This document shows positions 51,356-61,870 of a stretch of DNA of 64,000 nucleotides, piece by piece. Each line of letters opens with the position of its first letter. The first letter of the stretch is position 1. The stretch is from Piezodorus guildinii. Its lineage: Eukaryota; Arthropoda; Insecta; Hemiptera; Pentatomidae. Under the pieces are notes generated by a model, which was given only the letters and a program-made list of their open reading frames with translations, ran no database searches and was not told the DNA's origin. The position numbers and the translations under genes were made by a program. Where the stretch lies: NCBI GenBank assembly GCA_023052935.1, contig CM041293.1:51138725-51202724 (forward strand). The letters run 5' to 3'.

Positions 51356-51730
51356 ACTAGATCCTCACACAAGACTGAAACGACAAGAAACTGCTTTAAG
51401 ACACCGATTACTACAACACTTACTAGACGAACGTTCAGAACTTCCAGTATATTAAAAAAGACTTATTTACATAACTATTATCAAACCTATTTGGACATAT
51501 AAAATAGAGTTTTGGGGATCTACAGAACTATCTTTTTTGTCACAAATCAAGTCCTCCATATATCCTTCAACTTGTTATTTGTTGCATACATAGCCAGTGA
51601 AAGATACACCTCTTTTCATTCTATACTGTCTGCCCCCCACACAAACCCACTTGTCCGTAATCTTATTCCTGATGACCCTCCGAGGCGATTGAAAATAAGG
51701 TGTCCTCTGCACCTACTGTTTTAAAATAGT
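51356..51730 (+). pseudogene. Jockey-type LINE fragment
   Basis: Reads LDPHTRLKRQETALRHRL, then after a stop IIKPIWTYKIEFWGSTE and a degenerate rest. This is the same post-reverse-transcriptase block as at 42560 and 61120. RTE copy 2 inserted at its 5' edge, so this fragment is older. Confidence 0.7.
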
Positions 51731-51769
51731 TGATGAAGAGCTACCACTGAGTAGTTCAAGATATTTCCA

Positions 51770-52694
51770 CGACTTTTCTTAATGATAATAATAGGCTTAC
51801 CGAACCCGAAGGTTCGATGCCGATACCACCAAACTTCGCCTGCACAGACTCGTCCAATGTTCACCGGTCAAGCCCAAGCCCCCGAGATCAGCCTTAATGC
51901 AATCCTCCCATCGACGCTTCGGCCTACCTTTCGGACGCCTACCAGTCGGTTCAGCGAATACCAACTTTCTCGGAATCCGTTCCTCACTAAGCCCAACAAC
52001 TTTACGCGCCCATTTGAGTCTCCGCGATGCTATCAACTCAATTATATTCACAGGGTACAAACTCCGCAATTCCGCGTTGTGCAACCTTCTAAACTCCCCA
52101 GTGGCCTCATCTCTCTTCGGACCAAATATTTTACGCAGGACCTTATTCTCGAAAACCTTAAGCCGTTGTTCATCCTTCAAAGTAAGCGGCCACGTTTCGC
52201 ATCCGTAAAGAACCGTTGGAAGAATAATAGTTTTATAAATTCTAACCTTTAAGTTTTTAGACAGAAGCCGCGAGCTAAGTAATTTAGCAACTGAATAATA
52301 ACACGCATTTCCCACCTTTAACCGGGACTTTATTTCTTCCTGGATTTCATTTTTTCTTGTTATCATAGAACCTAAATACTTGAATTTCTCTACGTGTTCA
52401 AAAGTATGACCTGAAATATTAATATCATCAAGATCGCCACCATTTCTGCAACTAATCATATATTTCGTCTTATCGGTATTTAATTCGAGACCTATTTGTT
52501 TACCGGTTTTTATTAACACACTTGTATTTAGTTGTATAGTTTCCATGTCTTCACCTAGTAGTACCAAATCATCGGCATACCCCAAAACCGGAATCTTGTC
52601 ACCCATATTTAAGCCTTTCTCGGTACACATCACCTTTTCTATAACATATTCTAAGGCTATATTAAACAAAACAGGTGAAAGCGACTTTTCTTAA
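51770..52694 (-). mobile_element. RTE copy 3, 5'-truncated
   Basis: Flanked by cgacttttcttaa at 51770..51782 and 52682..52694. The element (51783..52681) ends at its 3' side with the same tail, aataataggc on the plus strand, and is cut off on the 5' side within the reverse-transcriptase domain. It lies tail-to-tail with copy 2. Confidence 0.95.
51797..52681 (-). pseudogene. RTE ORF C-terminal remnant (about 294 codons)
   Basis: An open frame without stops from the truncation point to the native stop. It starts at the end of the SPVLFN block, includes GYADDLVLLGED, and keeps the DEQRLKVFENK...IFGPK segment that copy 2 lacks, ending in the basic GRPKRRWEDCIKADL block. It is very similar to copies 1 and 2, so it is young. 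It is a dead-on-arrival 5' truncation, typical of incomplete reverse transcription. Confidence 0.9.
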
Positions 52695-52889
52695 CTCTGC
52701 ATATTTTCTCATTGTGTTCTATAATACAGTCGTAAATTACAATAAATACATTTTTTTAAATCAGACTTACAATTTTTTTTTAATTCTTGTTACTATTATA
52801 CTATTTACTATTATTCTTTGTACTAAGCGTCTTGATGAAATCACTATTCTTACAAAAATAAATCGAATTCGAAATTGATATTTTTGAGC
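52695..52889. other. AT-rich spacer
   Basis: No feature recognised. Confidence 0.4.
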
Positions 52890-53315
52890 AGTAATCCTTA
52901 GGGGTGTCATGCTGGCACGCAGTCCATATAGTAGATACCAATGCATCCTTTGTTAACCCCCATGTTTATAGCCAATGGCGTTCATACTTTATCGGTGTTT
53001 ACGAGAGGATAGGGTAGTTCTGATAAGGCCCATAAATCAGGATATAGATTAGAGGCTCAGCAGGAGACCAGGTTCGAATCTGTCTAAGATACAGTAATCC
53101 GTTTATTGCGCTGGAAGAAGCGATGCGGCCACCTGGTCCAAGCTATTCCTGATCTAGGAGCACGACGGAAATACACTCACCTACAAATGTCGAACGGGTC
53201 TTCATTCATTTCCTTCACGTCTGGGGCCACGTCTTTCTTATTTATTTTTTTATTTCTGACTTCGTTAAGGAAACAGGTGCTAACCGATGACGAGCGGGAA
53301 GTTGTTAGGTAAAAA
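52890..53315. other. GC-richer unique island with a B-box-like word
   Basis: Contains ccaggttcgaatctgtc (53070..53086), which matches a tRNA B box. No A box or family body is recognised, so a lone SINE head is only possible. A 68-codon plus-strand frame ends at 53312, just before a GTAAAA that could be a weak donor, but nothing about its sequence supports a coding exon. Confidence 0.3.
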
Positions 53316-55090
53316 AAAAATATTTTTTCAACAGATTAATTCGAATATTACTTAAAATAAACCTTGGATTCTGAGATTATGGCCAAAATATTTCTACAAG
53401 TAATGTGTTAGAATAATAAAAAGGTAACTGATATTCCGTAATTCGTTCTCAGATTACGTATACTTCACAGGTCATGGAGCTCAATCTGCTTAACAAGCAA
53501 CAGAAGACTAAAAAAAAATCCAAAATTTGTATATGAGAATAATCAATAACTGTCCCACAAAAATTTTATCAATGGTTAAAGAATTAGAGCTTCCCCCCAT
53601 ATAGTAATTCGCCCTAACTTGAAATATCAACTAATTCAACAAAAACGATTTCTGAAAACCCCCTTAGTACAAGAAATTGGTAACTACATTAAATATTCTC
53701 TTAAGCGTACAACCCACAAGAAAACTAAAAACGATCTGTTAAGTTTACACTGTTAATCCAAATTATGTTAACTTTTTTTTAATTAATTAAAACGTATAAA
53801 AAATTTAAAAATAATTATTCGAAATTATAATAGTTGATGATATTAGTGCTTCTTGCATGAACGCCACAAACCTTCAAAGTAGACTTCTAATAATGTTTCA
53901 AACATCTCGCGTGATTTCCACCCATGTCTTCTCTAAGCTGTTCTTAACCCCTCTAAGTTATTAGGGTTAATTCTTCTTCTCACACGTCGACCGACTTTAT
54001 TCCTGGCAGTTCAATTCAAGTCAGGGCTATTATCTGACCCTCTTCAAAATCTAATTTTCCTTGTTATTTTATATTGTGCATCTCCAATAATTAGGGATTT
54101 AAATCATTCATTACAAGATTTTTTTTTAAATGGCATAAGATAAAACAGCCTTTGTATATGATAAGAAAAAAAAATTAACAATTATCTAGACGAGGTTTTG
54201 TGCCTTATGGCATTACTAACTTCATGTACTACAATAAATGCATAAAGTTAGAAAAGATAAAAAAAAAAATAAAAAAAAAAATGGACAAGTAGCAGTGTGC
54301 TATAAGATGAAATGAAGGCTGAGATGTGATATGGTGATTATAGAATGGAAAATAAATAAGTCTTGAAAATGGGGAAACGGCCCGCGAAACTGACTATATG
54401 AAAAACTGATAAAAAGCTCATGAAATAAAGTGATTGGGTGAGGAATGGAAGGCAGTGTGTGCTTTTTTTAAATGTTTATATTAAGAAAACTTCCAAAAAA
54501 ATTAAAAAAGAAATAGAGAGAAAAAAAATCGGTTTGTAGGAATAGAAAAATATTTAAAGAAGGATTTACCCTACAAATAGATAAAATTCGTTGGTTAAAT
54601 GGTGTAATATACTACAATTAAGATCATTTAAATCTATTGAAGAATAGGAGGACAAACAAGAGAGTATTTTTATCTTTTTGAATATGCACGATAAAAACAG
54701 CAGTAACCCGTTCGTTAGTACAATGTTATAAATCAGCATTTAACTAACAATAACATAATCAAAGTATATGACAAACAAAGACAATTTTATTTATTTTTTC
54801 TCGTTTGAATCTCCTAATAATTTCTTCACTTGTTTGTACACTTTCTGATAATTGGTATAGCTAAACAGTCATAGTCGTAAAAACACCTAATTTTCCATAA
54901 TAAAATATTACAACTCCTCACAAATGAACTTTGTTACGTTACGAACAAAATATTAAAATACTTTTGATTAACGATTTTATCATTACTTACATATATAATA
55001 AATAATAAAGGTAAAAATCTGATACTTAAAGCATCCTGCGTTTTAGATACGCTAGTTTTTTGTTATTCACGATAATAATATGCTAAAGTA
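53316..55090. other. AT-rich intergenic DNA
   Basis: Long A/T-rich region with many homopolymer runs; no gene, SINE or LINE recognised. Confidence 0.45.
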
Positions 55091-55140
55091 GGTACCAATG
55101 TCTGACAAATTTAATTAATAATTTGTCAGACATCGGTACC
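55091..55140. repeat. 50-nt hairpin: 20-bp arms, 10-nt loop
   Basis: Arms 55091..55110 (ggtaccaatgtctgacaaat) and 55121..55140 are reverse complements with one difference that would be a G-U pair in RNA; the loop is ttaattaata. It stands alone in AT-rich DNA. Possible small structured RNA or fossil foldback. Shorter than a typical microRNA precursor. Confidence 0.8.
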
Positions 55141-55479
55141 ATTTTTATTCACAATACAATTCATTAATTAGAGAACTAATCTGAGAAAAATCTTTTGTAT
55201 TTACATTTCCTATTAATATAAATCTCATTCTCAACTATATAAATTTCTTAAAACAATATAAAACTGAGGTTTAGGATGCGGAAATTCCATACGATTATAT
55301 AATAAAGCATTAAGTTATAGTTTGGTTTCCATTATTTTTTGTAACGAAATCGTTAAAAAGTAACAAGATTAACTATTATTACAATAATGGTTTTCACTGT
55401 GATCTAATACTACAGATAATTTGGTCTAAGAATATCCTGGTACTGTGACACTCCTCGAGTCGAAATATCTTCAAAGAGG
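55141..55479. other. AT-rich spacer
   Basis: No feature recognised. Confidence 0.4.
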
Positions 55480-55745
55480 CTACTTACACGGTGGCAATTT
55501 AGTCTAAAATCGAAACAGAGGCCTTTGAAGCAGACCCCGGGAGCGGAGATAATTTCCTGACTGGCCCAGAGGTGATATATGAGGGGGGTGGTTTGGGGAA
55601 AATTACCCCCCTCCACGGCCCGCTGAAGAGTGCTCTCACGTATCCACCGCTACCCGCCATTAGTTACCCTGCACCTATTAAATTCTTCCTCAGTCCGCTT
55701 TAAATCCACCCCTTGGCATGTACCATTCAGTTCTCTTGTACGATA
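55480..55745. promoter_or_regulatory. GC-richer unique island, candidate regulatory DNA
   Basis: Sharply bounded mixed-composition block with gacctggcc-type and ggggggtggtttgggg words and no supported ORF. Candidate conserved non-coding DNA, by inference. Confidence 0.3.
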
Positions 55746-56225
55746 TAAATTAAAAAATATCTAATGCAAGCAAAACACTACTTTCACTTACCTCCATTAT
55801 TTATATCAGTTTAAGATTTTTTAAACAAATTTAGAAACGGAAATAAATTGTTAAAGAATTATTTACGTTGGATTTTAATAGAAACATGTGTTTATTAAAT
55901 AATCTATATATCATTCTCTAAGGCAAACACTTTGTTTTATTCGCTTTTCATAACTCTCCGTTAACTCTTACAATGGTATAAACTGTATAAAAGACAATAT
56001 TTTTTCTAAAATCTTTAGTATTCCAACGGTATATTATACATGTATTGGGTTGTTCGAACATTCGTAGAGATTTTTTAAAATAAAATTTATCTTTTATTTT
56101 TTCCTACTAAAAATGAATCACAAAGCTAATGTTATATGCTTCTAATAGGCATTTAATAACATTCACTGCATTTAGTAACTAAATAAGATAAGATAAACAC
56201 CTTAGAAATTTATATACTTTTAAAA
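55746..56225. other. AT-rich intergenic DNA
   Basis: No feature recognised. Confidence 0.4.
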
Positions 56226-56455
56226 AATTGAGGGAGAGGCGTGTTCTACTGGATAGAGCATTAGGCCACTGTTTCGTGTCCAGTTCGAACCCCGGATCTA
56301 CCTCCAGAATTATTTATTTTGTTATTTTAGCAACGTAATACCTCTAAAAAGTGGGTACCCAAAATTGAAGAAAAAACCTGGCGGCCGAGCATTATTTAAG
56401 CCTAATCACAATCCTTGCACGGCCATTGGCTATAAAACATTACGAATATCTATAA
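56226..56455 (+). mobile_element. SINE family A copy
   Basis: Head ttctactggatagagcatt with B box agttcgaaccccgg, then attatttattttgttatttta, gtgggtacccaaaattg, acctggcggccgagcat, tgcacggccattggc and attacgaatatct. The last tail block is missing and the copy joins directly to a LINE fragment. Confidence 0.8.
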
Positions 56456-56830
56456 AATTGAAACTTCTAATTTACAAGAGTGTTATCAGATCTCCTCTTC
56501 TATACGGTGCCCAGTTAACTTACTACCATTCTTGCAAGAAAAACAAACGAAATTATGGAAATTCTAAATGGCATTAAAGAATTCACAGAAGAACCTCTTT
56601 CGAATCATAAAAGGAAGAAAAACTTCGTATATGCTTTATGCTTCCAAGAGTTAATGAGTTATAGGACAGACAAGAAAAACGTTTTTGATTCGTTTCAAGT
56701 TCCACCCTGTGGCGTATAGTGTGTTAGGTAGAGTTTACAATAGCTCAAGGATGTTAAGATATAATTGGTTCCCATCAACAGGAAGAATAGCAAGTCTGGT
56801 AACATTAACATATAGTAAATGAAAAAAAAA
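56450..56830 (+). pseudogene. LINE reverse-transcriptase C-terminal fragment
   Basis: Reads LKLLIYKSVIRSPLLYGAQ, the R-x-K-L-x-x-Y-K-x-x-(I/L)-R-x-x-L-x-Y-G block of Jockey-like proteins (compare LKLLVYKGILRPALMYGAP in the full-length Jockey at 28210). Stops and frame changes follow. It continues as QERRTSYMLY-type sequence of unclear identity. Confidence 0.55.
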
Positions 56831-57079
56831 TCAGACATCTACATACATGCTAAAAATATAGTAAACAAAGAAATTAAATATTTAGTACTAAAATACATCC
56901 AGCATTCGAGAAACATTCCAACACAAACACTACAATTACTTGTTTAGCTTCTTCCCCATGTTTTTCCTTTTTCTTTTTTTTTTTATACTCTCCACACACT
57001 CTAGGGTCCCGATAAATGTGCATTGTCTGGAAGTAACAAAAAATGGTAGAAAGCCCCTAAAATAAAAGGTGATTAATTT
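56831..57079. other. AT-rich spacer
   Basis: No feature recognised. Confidence 0.4.
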
Positions 57080-57335
57080 GGAGGCCTAGAGAACAGGTAA
57101 AGACGACACCTAGGGAACCTTCCCTTATCTAGGAGAGGTAACTAGTCAACAACACCGCAGGGGGCGCGGGGCCATATTTCAGGGGGCGTAGTCCCTGTCC
57201 TATTGCAGCCTCGTGCTTTGTGCCTCTTATTGTTTGCCTGGCGCTATCCTGGTTTCCCGCGACAGGGCACGCATCAAAGAACCCGCGGTGGAGGAAAAGA
57301 AGGTAACAAAATGGCAACACAACCCGTATATTTCT
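57080..57335. promoter_or_regulatory. GC-richer unique island, candidate regulatory DNA
   Basis: Contains ccgcagggggcgcggggcc and cccgcgacagggcacgc, the highest GC in the window, with no supported ORF; frames on both strands end in the adjacent poly(A). Candidate conserved non-coding or CpG-type element, by inference. Confidence 0.3.
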
Positions 57336-57769
57336 AACCAGAAAAAAAAAAAAAAAAAAAAATGGAGCCCTTGTAGTCAAAACCTGGAAAAATCCTAGTT
57401 AGGTCATAAAACAATATTAAGATAAATTTTAATGATATACAATCATTAGAAAATTAAATAATTAAAAACAAACACATGTGGGTCACAATCAATAACTTTT
57501 TAGTCATAAAAATGGTCCTCCTCAGTTATTATTATATGTATTAATCATTACCCATTGGATAGTAACTCACACCTCCTATTTTATGTTCTTCTCATGAAGT
57601 TAATTAGTTAATAAATCTTCAGACAACTTAAATGTAATTCCATAGAAGCAGATCCAAAAAACCGAAAGGATCTTACAAGCAGTTTTTACTTATTTTACTA
57701 TTTTTAAATGAAGTATAAAAACATATAAATAACATAAAATTGATCCTATAGTTACAAATATTTTTTTTG
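57336..57769. other. AT-rich intergenic DNA
   Basis: Begins with a poly(A) run (57342..57361). No gene recognised. Confidence 0.4.
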
Positions 57770-57902
57770 CATTAATTACCCACTTTATTTTATTTTATTT
57801 ACAATGTACATATAGGATTAATGATTTCTTGTATGTGTAATACTCATTTCCCCAGAAGGTGGCAATTGATTATCTCTTAATAAAATAAATTAAAAAAAAA
57901 AA
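57770..57902 (+). mobile_element. Jockey-type LINE 3' end
   Basis: The segment tgatttcttgtatgtgtaat, actcatttccccagaaggtgg, attatctcttaataaaataaa and an A run corresponds to the 3' end of the fragment at 61780..61870 (gatttctttcagcagtaat ... cccagatggtgac ... tgaataaac, A run). Confidence 0.65.
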
Positions 57903-58139
57903 AATATTTTGGTGCGTTAGGAATAGAATAGAAGAAAAGACATTGTTTGTGGTACTTGAGTCTCACGAGAGTAATAGGTATGTACAACTGGAATATATAA
58001 TAGGTCTTGCCAACAACCAAAAAAAAAAACATAATTAATTATTTTTTAATATGACAAATTTCAAAATTAGATCAGTAAACTATTATTTTTATTCATTCAA
58101 TATTTGTATTCTATAATTGAAATAAAACGATTGATGAAC
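57903..58139. other. AT-rich spacer
   Basis: No feature recognised. Confidence 0.4.
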
Positions 58140-58475
58140 GTCTATAAGGTATTGGAAAAGAAGAGACCGGAATGAGGGTCAAGAGGAAGCATGGCGGATA
58201 TGGGTTGCAAGAGAATTCCAAAGGGTAGTAGAGCGGACGATTCAGGAACGATCAATAGTTTTAGTTCTGTGCGTAGGAACGTAAAGGTTAGATTTGTTTT
58301 AAGTGATTGGGACTGATTATTTAAATTAAAGAAGACTGTGGATCATCAAGAGATTTTGACAATATGGGTCTTACAAGATTGAAGGTGACACTTTCAGGGG
58401 AATTAAAACCTATAACAATCACTTGAGTTTTCAGAGCATTTAGATTTACTTCATAAGAAACAACAAGCCGATAAA
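58140..58475 (-). pseudogene. Decayed non-LTR reverse-transcriptase C-terminus
   Basis: Minus strand: RLVVSYEVNLNALKTQVIV (the post-YADD region with an L-N-x-x-K-T motif), GFNSPESVTFNLV, then LTFLRTELKLLIVPE and ALLPFGILLQPISAML. It is related to 13545..13760. Frameshifted and dead. Confidence 0.5.
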
Positions 58476-58507
58476 CTAACAAAAAAAAAAACGTATAAAA
58501 TAAATAA

Positions 58508-58533
58508 AAATATATATATATATATATATATAT
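58508..58533. repeat. Short (TA)n microsatellite
   Basis: Twenty-six bases of alternating TA. Confidence 0.9.
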
Positions 58534-60518
58534 AATCAATACAATAAGAATTGAAACTTGAACTCATTACACTAGTTACTTACAAAGATGATGAAAAATG
58601 TCAGCTTACCTCCGTAAGGTCAGCAACTGTAACAAAAGGGAAAAAAAAGTTAAATACAGGATTTTTGATAATGTTATATTAGATAAACATTTGATTTAAA
58701 CCATGTGCTATAACGATTTTTAAGAATCATACCTATAGTATGATTAGTCTCAAACCTTCAAAATCTCTTTGTAATGGCGTAACCTTATTATGTAATCATA
58801 TTATGTTTGTACCGATTATTATATATGGATTTTGTTGAAAATAGTTATTGCAAAATTATTCTAATTTGGTATTCAAGCTTGTAAGTGCAGTCAAATCATG
58901 CAGATTCCTAGTAAGGCGTTAATGTTTCTAATATTATACTATCTAGGTTAAAATCGGAATCGGTATCCTGTTATTTTGAAAAGGTGGAAAAGGTTTTACA
59001 TTGTTCCGAAAGTGAAAATTAATGTAAACAATCTCCCATGGTAGGAATCAAAGCAATTAACTGCCTATGTAAACCAAAGTTAAAAAACGAAAATCCGAGA
59101 TAGGAAGGTACCTATAGATAATGAGATGTACTAAATCTAAATTCTAATCAAGGTAAATGTATTCAATGGTTCCCCTCCTCAGGTGCTACCTTCTCCACCT
59201 TTTCGACTAATTTACCTCCACACAGGTATCATCCCATTCCCCCGGTTCAAATTTATTACCATCCCTATTAAAAAAAATAAATCCTGGGAGGAAATTTTTT
59301 TTTTTACCTTGGGTGTTCCTGGTGGCCGTTATAAGATAGTTCGCTCTCAACCTGCTCCCCACCCTCCGCGAAGGAAATTTACAGTATACTCCGCTTATCA
59401 AGGCCCTGTCTTTTCGTCCCTTATATTTACTACCCCTCTCAGCTCCTCATTAATTCCTAGGGGTGGGTTGGTATCCTTTTTTTCCGGTCTTCTGCATCAT
59501 CTTCTAGACAGCAGGGGGTCTCCTGAAGATGGGGTGTTGATGGATGGTCGATTGGTATAATGCCTCAAGTTGCTTGGGTCAGCATTGTCTTTGATGATTA
59601 ATAGTAAACGAAGAACCCGAACACTTTTTCGTCATCACTCGTAACCAAAGGAACCATCAACGATTCTTTCAGAAAGGCTTTATTATGTCCCTCTTATAGA
59701 ATCCCAAAGGATGAAATAAAAAACGCTTATATCCAGAGAGTTAGACAGGTTTTATGCATTTCTGTAATTAGCTTTTCAAGAGTAACATAACGTTCTTATC
59801 ATCTAACAAACTACTACAGCGTTTAACTGCCTTATTGTTTGGCATTTCCTCGGTACCTAGATTTCAGAAAATATATGAGTTTCAATAGCTAGGATAAACT
59901 GTAAACATTTCGTTTGTTGAAGCAGCACCGGTTGCAATGGTGTTCAGCGAAAGAACATTTACTGTCATAAGGCCTCTGGTTCGGAAGCAGGAGAGTATTT
60001 TTGGAAAAAAAATGGACTGGAAAAGAATCAGCTCCAAAACATGGTAAAGAATACAATTCTGACCTTACTGGGAATCTTTTACCACCATATATATTAAGGC
60101 TAGCCTGGATTTTTAAATTATTCAAGACCGTCTTCAACGTAATTAATATGGCTAATTATGTTTTGTTAAAGATTGACGTCAACATCGATAAAGTATGCTG
60201 TGTATTCATAACAACGCAGCAAAGTTAAGCAGCCGATCCAATTGGGAATCTGTCTCTCTTGTCGCGGACTTGAAGTATGAATCTAGACAATCACTTTGAT
60301 TATAACATATCCTCCAAGCTTGTTTTTTGTTATATTGTTTAACAAACTTTTATTTGTCACACTCAATGAACTGTAATACAACAAACGATTGAGACTACAA
60401 TAGTTGTTTTTATAGGAATATAAATGCAACAGTAGATACAGAATAATGATATAATCGATGACTCGCTTTGCCATGATCCTAAAAGAGGTAACCCTATGTA
60501 AAAAAAAACATCCCAACA
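58534..60518. other. Intergenic
   Basis: 59160..59560 is GC-richer, with a 125-codon frame of no recognisable product. Around 59915..60060 a frame reads EAAPVAMVFSERTFTVIRP, faintly like the C-terminal block of hAT transposases but too weak to call. The rest is AT-rich. Confidence 0.35.
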
Positions 60519-60860
60519 ATGTTTCAATTAAAAGCGATGAGATGGGGTACGATAACAGTTACTGGAAATGGCATATGCCGGGAAATCGAGATAAGCCATA
60601 AAACCCGGTGGAAATTCTATTTGCGGAGGGGAGGGGATGACACTCGGAAGATTTATCACAGCAGTGGGGTAGCGGCTACCTTGACCGGTCGGATTTATTC
60701 TATTGCCCATGTATCCTGGGCCAACATCTGGGTGCGCTCTCTTCATCGCTCCTGGCAACGGTGGGGGAGGATCACGATGTGGAGGGTACGCAAGCTATTG
60801 TCCAGTAGGGATGCTATTGAAGGGGATCGGTATAAAAAGATATTGGCGTGGTGAATACTA
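60519..60860. promoter_or_regulatory. GC-richer unique island, candidate regulatory DNA or exon
   Basis: Mixed-composition block with a 111-codon plus-strand frame and a 76-codon minus-strand frame across the same bases. Neither shows a domain or splice sites. Contains CATATG and gataag words. More likely conserved non-coding DNA, by inference. Confidence 0.3.
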
Positions 60861-61009
60861 AGCTACAGTAGGGTTCAAGGATAGACAGAAACTGGAAAAG
60901 CAACCATGTACAATGCGTTATGAATTATGAAGATGCCAATCAGAAATCCATAAGTTAAACACTTGGTGTATAATCGTATCTACAATATGTCCGAATGGCT
61001 TTAGTGAAA
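60861..61009. other. Intergenic spacer
   Basis: No feature recognised. Confidence 0.4.
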
Positions 61010-61870
61010 ACTAATACATAAAAAAATAATCTACCGAACAACACTTTATTACTATACAATATAGCAATTAAATTACTGCGATCTCTATTTCCAAACATGA
61101 CTGACATGGAACCCACATACTAGACTTAAACTACAAGAACTCAATCGACGATATCGTCAGCTATATATACTATTGAATAGCAAATATCATTTCTCAACGG
61201 ACAACAAACTATAAATTTACAGGACTATAATCAAACCGATTTGGACTCATGGGCTTGAACTGTGGGAAACAGCAAAATTACCGAATATCAAACGTGTCCA
61301 ATCCTTTCAGTCTAAAATTCCTTAGAACAATAATCAATGCCCCATATTATGTCACTAACAAAACCTTACACCATATTCTGAATATTCCATTGCTATCCGA
61401 ATTCTCAATCTTCCATCAGAACTTATTCATCTTCCTAACCCCTTTCCACAATCCCTATCAAGTTTTCAATCATTCCTATAACTCTCTTCGTAGGTTGAAG
61501 CGGCAGTGGCCCAGAGAACTCTTGTAAATATGACATTTGAGTGCTGGAGGCAATGGCCAGCTTATTCACACATGTCCTGAGCGTATCTGGTTCTAGCGTG
61601 CTGGATCCCCTGGAATTATTCCCCTAAACCCACTAGTGGGTCTCAGGGTTAGATCCGGAGAACCCAGGGGCAGCGTGCAATTATTGTATGTAGGTTTGAA
61701 TGCGGCCAAAGTTGTTATTATTATTTTATTTTATTTATTTTATTTTTGTATTTATTTAATTGTTAATTTTGTACATTTGGGATGAAAGATTTCTTTCAGC
61801 AGTAATACATATTTCCCAGATGGTGACAGATAGTATTACCTCTGAATAAACAAGTTAAAAAAAATAAACA
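61010..61870 (+). pseudogene. Jockey-type LINE, ORF2 C-terminus and 3' UTR
   Basis: Best-preserved Jockey fragment: TRLKLQELNRRYRQLYILL, FSTDNKL, a stop, then YRTIIKPIWTHGLELW, QSFQSKILRTIINAPYYV and TNKTLHHILNIPLLSEFS, ending at a TAA near 61525. A 3' UTR of about 340 bp ends in an A-rich tail at 61855..61870. The endonuclease and catalytic domain are missing. Confidence 0.8.

Noticed and set aside
53106..53315. Possible coding exon ending at a GTAAAA donor
   Set aside because: The donor is weak, no acceptor or partner exon is found, and the translated sequence is unremarkable.
59183..59560. 125-codon frame, possibly LINE-derived
   Set aside because: Proline- and serine-rich with no motif matching endonuclease or reverse transcriptase in either strand.
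59915..60060. EAAPVAMVFSERTFTVIRP, faintly like a hAT transposase C-terminus
   Set aside because: Only a few positions fit the A-P-V-E-R-x-F-S pattern, the key residues differ, and no supporting flanking domain is seen.
60519..60854. 111-codon plus-strand frame overlapping a 76-codon minus-strand frame
   Set aside because: Two opposed open frames over the same GC-rich bases argue for composition rather than coding; no domain or splice context.
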